Shown here piece by piece: positions 57,746-64,000 of a stretch of 64,000 nucleotides of DNA (positions are counted from its first letter, which is position 1; each line of letters begins with the position of its first letter). The notes under the pieces were generated by a model. That model was not told the origin of the DNA, ran no database searches, and was given only the letters and a program-made list of their open reading frames with translations. Made by a program: the position numbers and the translations under genes. Source of the stretch: Hormiphora californensis (Eukaryota > Ctenophora > Tentaculata > Cydippida > Pleurobrachiidae); contig CM035360.1 of the NCBI GenBank assembly GCA_020137815.1, positions 2,548,078-2,612,077 of the forward strand, written 5' to 3'.

Positions 57746-58064
57746 TGACTGACTGACTGACTGACTGACTGACTGACTGACTGACTGACTGACTGACTGA
57801 CTGACTGACTGACTGACTGACTGACTGACTGACTGACTGACTGACTGACTGACAGAGAGACAGACTGACAGAGAGACAGACTGACAGAGAGACAGACAGA
57901 CAGACAGACAGTATACATATTGTCGGATGCCCCCTTCATACCATGCAACTTTATCTGCAGGTGTCCAGAAGAGTGGCTCTATCACCATGACAAGTACGAT
58001 GATGGGTACCTTCCTAGATGATCCCCGAACTAGGGATGAGTTCCTTCGATTCTGTCGAGGATAG
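56214..58064 (+). CDS. GCH1: GTP cyclohydrolase I
   Basis: First enzyme of tetrahydrobiopterin synthesis, converting GTP to dihydroneopterin triphosphate. Exons 56214-56363, 56460-56586, 56714-56844, 57261-57347, 57571-57679, 57961-58064; 235 residues, phases agree. The N-terminal 50 residues are Ser/Asp-rich and variable, as in animal enzymes. The catalytic domain runs from [20 protein letters not shown], through [20 protein letters not shown] and [16 protein letters not shown], to [15 protein letters not shown]. It continues with [17 protein letters not shown] and the C-terminal TSTMMGTF. The zinc ligands (Cys and His of LCEHH, and a Cys of HMCMCMRG) are present. A (GACT)n tract occupies intron 5. 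The gene is divergent from the MFS gene. A degraded copy of its last three exons lies 2.6 kb downstream. Confidence 0.95.
57718..57912. repeat. (GACT)n and (GACA)n microsatellite
   Basis: Tetranucleotide run of GACA, then about 34 units of GACT, then mixed GACAGAGA, in the last GCH1 intron. Confidence 0.95.
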
Positions 58065-58090
58065 GATAGCTCATAGCTGTAGTGATAATC

Positions 58091-58335
58091 CAGGAGTTGG
58101 TGCTATGGTAACCACTCACTGAGTTGTAACCGTGGTAACCACTCACTGAGTTGTAACCGTGGTAACCACTCACTGAGTTGTAACCATGGTAACCACTCAC
58201 TGAGTTGTAACCGTGGTAACCACTCACTGAGTTGTAACCATGGTAACCACTCACTGAGTTGTAACCATGGTAACCACTCACTGAGTTGTAACCATGGTAA
58301 CCACTCCCTGGGTTGTAACTATGGTAACCTTGAAT
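58091..58335. repeat. 27-bp minisatellite after GCH1
   Basis: About nine units of TAACCACTCACTGAGTTG plus TAACCRTGG in the 3' flank. Confidence 0.92.
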
Positions 58336-59895
58336 TCCTCCTCGAGGATACGCATTTTGTAGTTATACTGATTTATTCATGCTATTGGGATTTTACAAGC
58401 TAAAGGTTAGTTAGAGGTAGACCTTTTCTAATCGGATATTTTATTTATTTTTGCTGGGAAATATTGCTGCCGATATAAATACTATGTACTAGGTTAAACT
58501 TGATAAAAACATTTTTCTGATATTATTTTTAAACGTTATCTTCATTACTTGACCAATGATCAACAACCAAACAAGTAATCAGATTTATTAGCTTGTTGTT
58601 TCAGTAAATTATTCAGGACATTTTGTATTTTGTTAACCATGTGGGCTATTGCTGTACTTTTTATTGCTACATCTGTGAATATATGCTTTTTATTCAGTAC
58701 ATTTAGATGTACCCGGCCCCTCCCCCCCCCCCCCCCCCGGTACTCAACAACAATTTAATTAATTGCGATCCGCCCTCCCGATACCCAATTAACCCATTCT
58801 CCAACTCGTTCTAGCATGGCTCCATATCATGACATCTGGGAGTTGCCGCAGCTGGTAGCTGCAGTAGTATCGAATATGATATACAAACCCCTGACTCTGG
58901 TCTCTGGCTAGACAACTACAACTTCCTCCCTTCTTCCCTGATAGACAACTCCAACTGCTTCCCTTCTGAGAGAGATAGACAGCTCCAATTCGACTCCAAC
59001 TTCAGATAATGCGTGGGCAGGAGGACAGCAGCAGAATCAGCTGGTTTACATCTTGGTAAGTCTTGTGTTTGTAAAGCTAGCACGTTCTCCATCATGTTAC
59101 TAAGGAGAGAGTGCTGTCTGTCTGTCTGTGTAGACGCTATAATGTCTCTTTTTGATAATCGATTTGTTGACCCCATTTCCCCCTGTCCCCCTCGATCACG
59201 AAATTCATTCACTTCACAATTCACATTCCCCACCAAAGCATCTTCAGCACTCTTTACTTACTTAGTACATCTAGCCAACTAGCATTTTCAATTTCATGAA
59301 TTCAAAATATTAAGATAGAGTAGAAGTTTGAAGTTTGCTGTTATAGGTACGTGACAAATGGGCACGTGGGTTGATATCGTATGATACAAAGCGGTGATGT
59401 TCTCTACAGTAGTTGGAGTCCGATTTCAAATGTTGTACGTCAATATGAAATATACGTCAATAAAGGATAGTATATATTACTTATCGGGTGGTGACAAAGC
59501 ACTCGTGATTTTCTGTCCTTTATCATGTGGGGTTTTTTGTATGGGTGGAGCTTGTTTTGTCGAAAACCTTATTCTAGTTTTTATCTATCCGGCGCGAGCA
59601 AGGCTAGGGTGGGGTATATCTAACATTTGTAAGACTAAGATTGCGGTCTGTAGAAATATAATGCTGTCTGCCGCCACAGTCCCCGATCTGAGATTAAAGC
59701 GGGAGGTCTATCGGCGGATAGACAGCTAGAATGTCTTCCGCGGTTCTAGTTACCCCTCCTTTGACCCTCACTATTTCGTTCCCCACTTCCTTCCTCTCTC
59801 GGCCTTCCTTCCCCCCCTATAGCCCCTTATTTCTAACTTATTTGAACACCCTTCCTGACCCATATCTAACCCAATAAAATGCATAACCCATACAG

Positions 59896-60850
59896 ATCCA
59901 CATGGATTACATACCAAAGGGTCAGGTCCTCGGACTGAGCAAGTTAGCACAGGATATCCGAGTGTTACCCAGCCCCGTTTTACCGTTGTTACAGGTGAGA
60001 AAAGAAAGAGAGGTACTATTAAGGCGATCCTTCGCAGAGCAGCTATTGTCGCTCGTTTTTAAAAGGAAATATCTTAAAAAAACGAGTGTTTCTGTTTTTT
60101 TCTGTAGTTCAGCTTCGCAGGTGCAGACCGAGAACTCAACTTTCAAGTGTGTCACACTATTATAATGAAACACAACTACTCCTACCACGATTGAATATAC
60201 AACACAACCTTTGCAATTCTCAATACCTCTGCTAGAACCAAGATAAGAGAGGGATAACAAAGCAGAGAGGATAGCACACCGCATTTTTTGTGGGGATGAT
60301 GCAATTGTACGGCCCAGTGAGTGGGTGTGTTTTATCATAGGAGGCAACACATATTGTGCATGTTGATGAGAGGTAAGAGAGAGATTGTTTTTTTATTCTA
60401 TTAGAGAGGGAGAGGTGTTGTATTGTTTGTATTTACTATAGAGAGGGAGGAGCGACAGAGAGACGAAGCAGAGATGAGAACAGACAGACCGACAGACAGA
60501 CAGACGGACTATCTGCCCTGACTGAGACGACTACGGACTGACGACTGACTGACTGACTTCTGACTGACTGACCATGGACCGAACGATCTGACACTGGAAT
60601 TGAACACTGATCTGACTGACCTGACTCGACTGACTGTAGAGAGGACAGAATGACAGAGAGACAGAGTGACAGAGAGACCAGACAGACAGACAGACAGTAT
60701 ACATATGTCGGAGCCCCTTCATACCATGAAACTCTATATGCAGGTTGTCCAGGAAGAGGCTCTCGTACATGACAAGTACGATGTGGGCACTTTTCCTAGA
60801 TGACCAACGGACCAGAGGATGAAGTTTCCTCCTTTCTGGTCGAGGATGGT
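59896..60850 (+). pseudogene. Broken copy of GCH1 exons 4-6
   Basis: 59896-59995 gives [18 protein letters not shown], then a frameshift. 60232-60372 matches exon 5 with several indels (GGATAACAAAGCAGAGAGG, CGGCCCAGTGAGTGGGTGTG). 60743-60840 matches exon 6 with indels. No exon keeps a full frame. Exons 1-3 are not duplicated. Confidence 0.8.
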
Positions 60851-61929
60851 AGTGGTAATCCATGGTTGTAACCCTGGTAACCACGCCCTGGGTTTGTATT
60901 GTTGTAAACCAAAGACAACCATCCCTTGGTTGTACCCATGGCAACCACTCCCTGGTTGTGTAACTATGGTAAACCCCTCCTGGGTTGTAAAACTTGTAAC
61001 TATTGGTAACACTTTGAGTTTTAGTAACCAGGTAACACTCCCCTGAGTTGTAACCATAGTAACAACGAGATGGTAACCATGATCTTGAATTCTGTCGAAA
61101 GATAGGGAGAATTGGTAAAAACTTTTTCTAACCGGGGGATTTATTAATCTTGTTGTGGGAGAAAATATGCTTGCCATCCGATATAAAATAATACTTCTAG
61201 GTTAAACTTAACATAATTAAAAACACTTTCGGATATTATTTTTAAACGTTTATCTTATACTGACAATGATCAACAAACCAAAACAGTAATAGAGTTATAG
61301 CTTGGTTGTTTCAGTAAAATTATTCAGGACTTTTGTATTATTATTAATTATTTATATTATTATTATCTTGTTAAACCAGTGTGCGGCTATTGCTTTGTAC
61401 TTTTTATTTATACATCTGTGAGAATATGCTCTTTATTCAATACACTTAGATGCACACCCTGCCTCTTGCTTGCCCACCCCCCCTTCCCCCCACCTGTTGG
61501 TTACCAACAACTTTTATTTCTTGAAGTTTAATTAAATAGATCCCCTTATAATGCCCATTAATACCCAATTATTAAACCCATTCTCTAAACTCGTTATAGC
61601 ATGGACCCATAATGAATTACTCCACTGGACCACCGTGTGGCTCTTTGCCAGTCGATCGAAATGATGATGATATACAAACCCTGACTCTGGCTAGACAGCA
61701 ACATTTTCACTTCTGATAGACAACTCCAACTTCCTCCCTTCTGAGAGAGATAGACAGCTCCAACTTCAGATAATGCGTGGGCAGGAGGACGGGGACAGCA
61801 GCAGAATTAGCAACCGAATTGCTGGTTTAATCTTGGTAAGTCTTTGTGTTTTGTAAAAGCTAGCACAGTTCTCCAGTTGTTACAAGGAGAGACGTGGCGG
61901 TCTGTCTGTCTGTTAATAGGAAGCTTTAA

Positions 61930-63384
61930 GGGACACCTGGCGTTTTTCTTCATCGAGGTGCCCAACCAAATGACTTCACCAGGGTTTAGGCCACTACCAA
62001 ACTGGACCTCAAATAATGCCAATTTTAGCCTCTCTAAATGTCGAATTCAATTTTGCTACAGGCACTATTTTCAATTCAAGAAGTGGCCCGTTTTTTCAAT
62101 TTTTGTTGAAAATATGAAAAATTTTAACCTCAGGACCATTTTTTTGGTAGATAGAAAACATTAAATTCTTGAGAATTGAAGAGAATATCAAGGTGAAATA
62201 AGCCCAAAGAAGGATTTTTGAAATGGAAGCTTAGTTCTGGCATAGGAGAACGTTACTTTTTGCTTCTTGGAACGCTGCTGAGAATGGTCCCATGCTCATT
62301 AGAGATTAGATGAAATTCTGGAAATAGTTGCTCAAAAAGATTACCTATGTGGCCAAAAATTTTTTGTGAAATAATTTTTTGTGACCCTGTCTTTTTGAAA
62401 AAGAGGGAGGGAAATCCCTGTATACAAAACGGGGACGTAGAGACCTGGACCAAGCTAATCGCTTCAGAAGGTCCGATTTTGGGGGGGGGGCGGTCTTCTG
62501 AGAGACATTTTGCTCCTACTCCAACCCGTTTTTGCTCGTACAAATTGCCGAAGAAAAAGCTATCAGCAAGTAAGGGGGAAATCCAGCCAGAAGCCAGAGG
62601 ATAAAGGATAGAGTTGTTTCCCTTTTATTAGAATTTTTCATAGAATTAGTTTTTGCACTTACAGCCAAAAATCTGGTTGGAGTAGGAGCAAAATTGTCTT
62701 AGAAAACCCCCCCCCCCCCCCCACCCCAACATTCGGATCCTCTGAATCGAATAAGTTTCGGGTCCCAGGTCTCTAGGGATCATTCCGTTTTTGCGATACA
62801 GGAAGGAATAATTTCCCCTTTTCAAAAAAAGACAGGGTTTCACCAAAAAAAAGCTCTTGTACACCACACTCTTTGGCGGGGAAAGGAGGGAAAAGTTCCA
62901 AAAAATTTTTGGGGCCAATAGAATTGAACGGTTTTGAGCAACTATTCCAGCTTTCATCCTCTAATGAAGATTGGAACATTCCCGCCAGCGTGTCAAAGAG
63001 AAAGAAGCAAAAAAGTAAACCGTTTCTCATGTCCAAGAAATAAGCTCCATTTCAAAAAATCCTTCTTGGGCTTATTTCACCTTTAGATTCGCTTCATTCC
63101 AAGAATTTAATGTTCTATCTCAAAAAAGTGCCTGAGGTAAAAAATTTCAACAAAATTTGAAAAAAAAAAAAAAAAAAAGAAACAAAGAAAAAAAAAAAAA
63201 AAAAAAACGCACTTTGAAAATAGGCTGTAGCAAAAAATCAAAAAAATATGGAATTTCGAAAACTTTTAGGGTAAAAGTGCAATTTGGGTCCATTTTGTTA
63301 TGGCCTAAACCCTTGGGTGAAGCAAGTCATTTTGGTTGGGGGCACTCGATGGATGGTGTGTTGAAAAAACGCCAGTGTGTACCC
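61930..63384. mobile_element. Foldback element 5 with TTAA flanks
   Basis: GGGACACCTGGCGTTTTTC at the left is mirrored, with a few indels, by AACGCCAGTGTGTACCC at the right, and the inversion continues to a centre near 62600-62640. TTAA lies on both sides (61926-61929, 63385-63388), the target of piggyBac-type elements. Homopolymer runs and arm differences are frequent. No transposase frame. Confidence 0.75.
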
Positions 63385-64000
63385 TTAATCTTGTTATCCT
63401 GTATCCCTAAACCAGGTTTGTTCACCATTCCCCATTCCTCCACGCCAGATTGGATGACGGAGAGTGTGCTGTCTGTCTGTATAGACGCCATGTCTCTTTT
63501 CAATAATAGATTTGTTGCCCCCATTTCCCCCTGGCCCCCTGTTCACAAAGTTTATTCACATTCCCAAACAAAGCATTTTTAGCACTCAGTCAAGCAGCAT
63601 TTGAGAACTGAGTTAGGGTTATCAGTTAATAATCAATAGTATCAGGTTAGGGTAGTTAGGGGCAGAATAGAACAGCAAGTACCAGTTGATGCCTCCCCCT
63701 ACGTGCTCCGTTGCTATACCACCCCCGGCAGTTGTAGATAGTAGAGATAGATAGGGTAGAAAGAAGTTTTGAAGAAAAGTTTGTGCTTGAGCCTTTGGTA
63801 GAAAAGGTAGAAAGTTTGATGCCCTATTTGATGCTAGTAGTCGTAGAGCGGGGCAACCGTGTGAGTCACGTGTCGTGATTGCGTTGATGATTATCGTATG
63901 ATAAATACAGTGGTGGTAAGAAGTTTTTGGTCCGGACTACAGCTGTTTAGCCTAGCCTGTGTAGTTGGAGTCCGATTTCAAATGTTTGTACGTCCAGATG

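Larger units (their letters stand above)
59818..64000 (+). other. Indel-rich second copy of the GCH1 3' region
   Basis: Corresponds in order to about 57207-59450: the intron end TAACCCAATAA, three exons, the (GACT)-rich tract, the minisatellite, the flank and the block GTTGGAGTCCGATTTCAAAT at the window end. It differs by very many single-base insertions, deletions and homopolymer changes. The copy is also interrupted by foldback element 5. Confidence 0.8.

Noticed and set aside
57514-57988. Ser-Val-Gln repeat frames opposite GCH1
   Set aside because: They come from the (GACT)n tract inside a GCH1 intron.
58030-58281. Minus-strand frame of repeated SGYHGYNSV, like a secreted repeat protein
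   Set aside because: The 27-bp minisatellite is a multiple of three, so any frame free of stops stays open; no start signal or adjoining exon was found.
59394-59729. 111-residue plus-strand frame with hydrophobic Cys/Gly stretches
   Set aside because: It lies at the border of the duplicated region, has no splice partner and no recognisable family.

Overview
The window is eukaryotic nuclear DNA from an invertebrate animal. Genes are cut into many short exons with GT-AG introns, calmodulin is of the animal type, and the DNA is full of (GA)n tracts, minisatellites, short inverted-repeat transposons and very long palindromes. An early-branching animal such as a sponge would fit the compact introns and nested genes, but that is inference and I cannot name the species.

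Layout. 1-3050 (+): 3' part of a gene for a PH-domain plus coiled-coil protein. 3318-12646 (-): N-terminal half of valyl-tRNA synthetase. Its intron 4 carries a complete opposite-strand gene for a secreted BPI/LBP-type lipid-binding protein (6704-11702), and another of its introns carries a tRNA-Arg(TCG). 13412-24649 (-): CTP synthase with an unusual repeat-built C-terminal tail, a LINE fragment in one intron and a 4.4-kb palindromic element in another. 25609-30686 (+): three tandem short-chain dehydrogenase genes, the middle one split by a 1.35-kb palindromic element. 33494-44447 (-): calmodulin, with a further palindrome in its last intron. 45352-46071 (+): an intronless CutC gene. 46859-52553: Ly6-like (three-finger) exons on both strands, a minisatellite, a tRNA-like sequence and a LINE remnant. 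54072-55682 (-): an MFS transporter of the SLC18B1 type with one frameshift. 56214-58064 (+): GTP cyclohydrolase I. From about 59.8 kb to the end there is a degraded second copy of the GCH1 3' region, holding a fifth palindrome.

The genes do not form one pathway. They are housekeeping genes (translation, CTP synthesis, tetrahydropterin synthesis, calcium signalling) mixed with secreted or GPI-anchored proteins. Several pairs are divergent and may share promoters: CTPS/SDR1, calmodulin/CutC and MFS/GCH1.

Two patterns stand out. First, there are five long foldback palindromes with different terminal sequences and different target-site duplications. Second, small tandem duplications repeatedly sit across exon-intron junctions, up to a 15-copy array at one acceptor of the BPI-like gene. 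Exon models were read by eye from reading frame, phase and family similarity; phases match at every junction stated.
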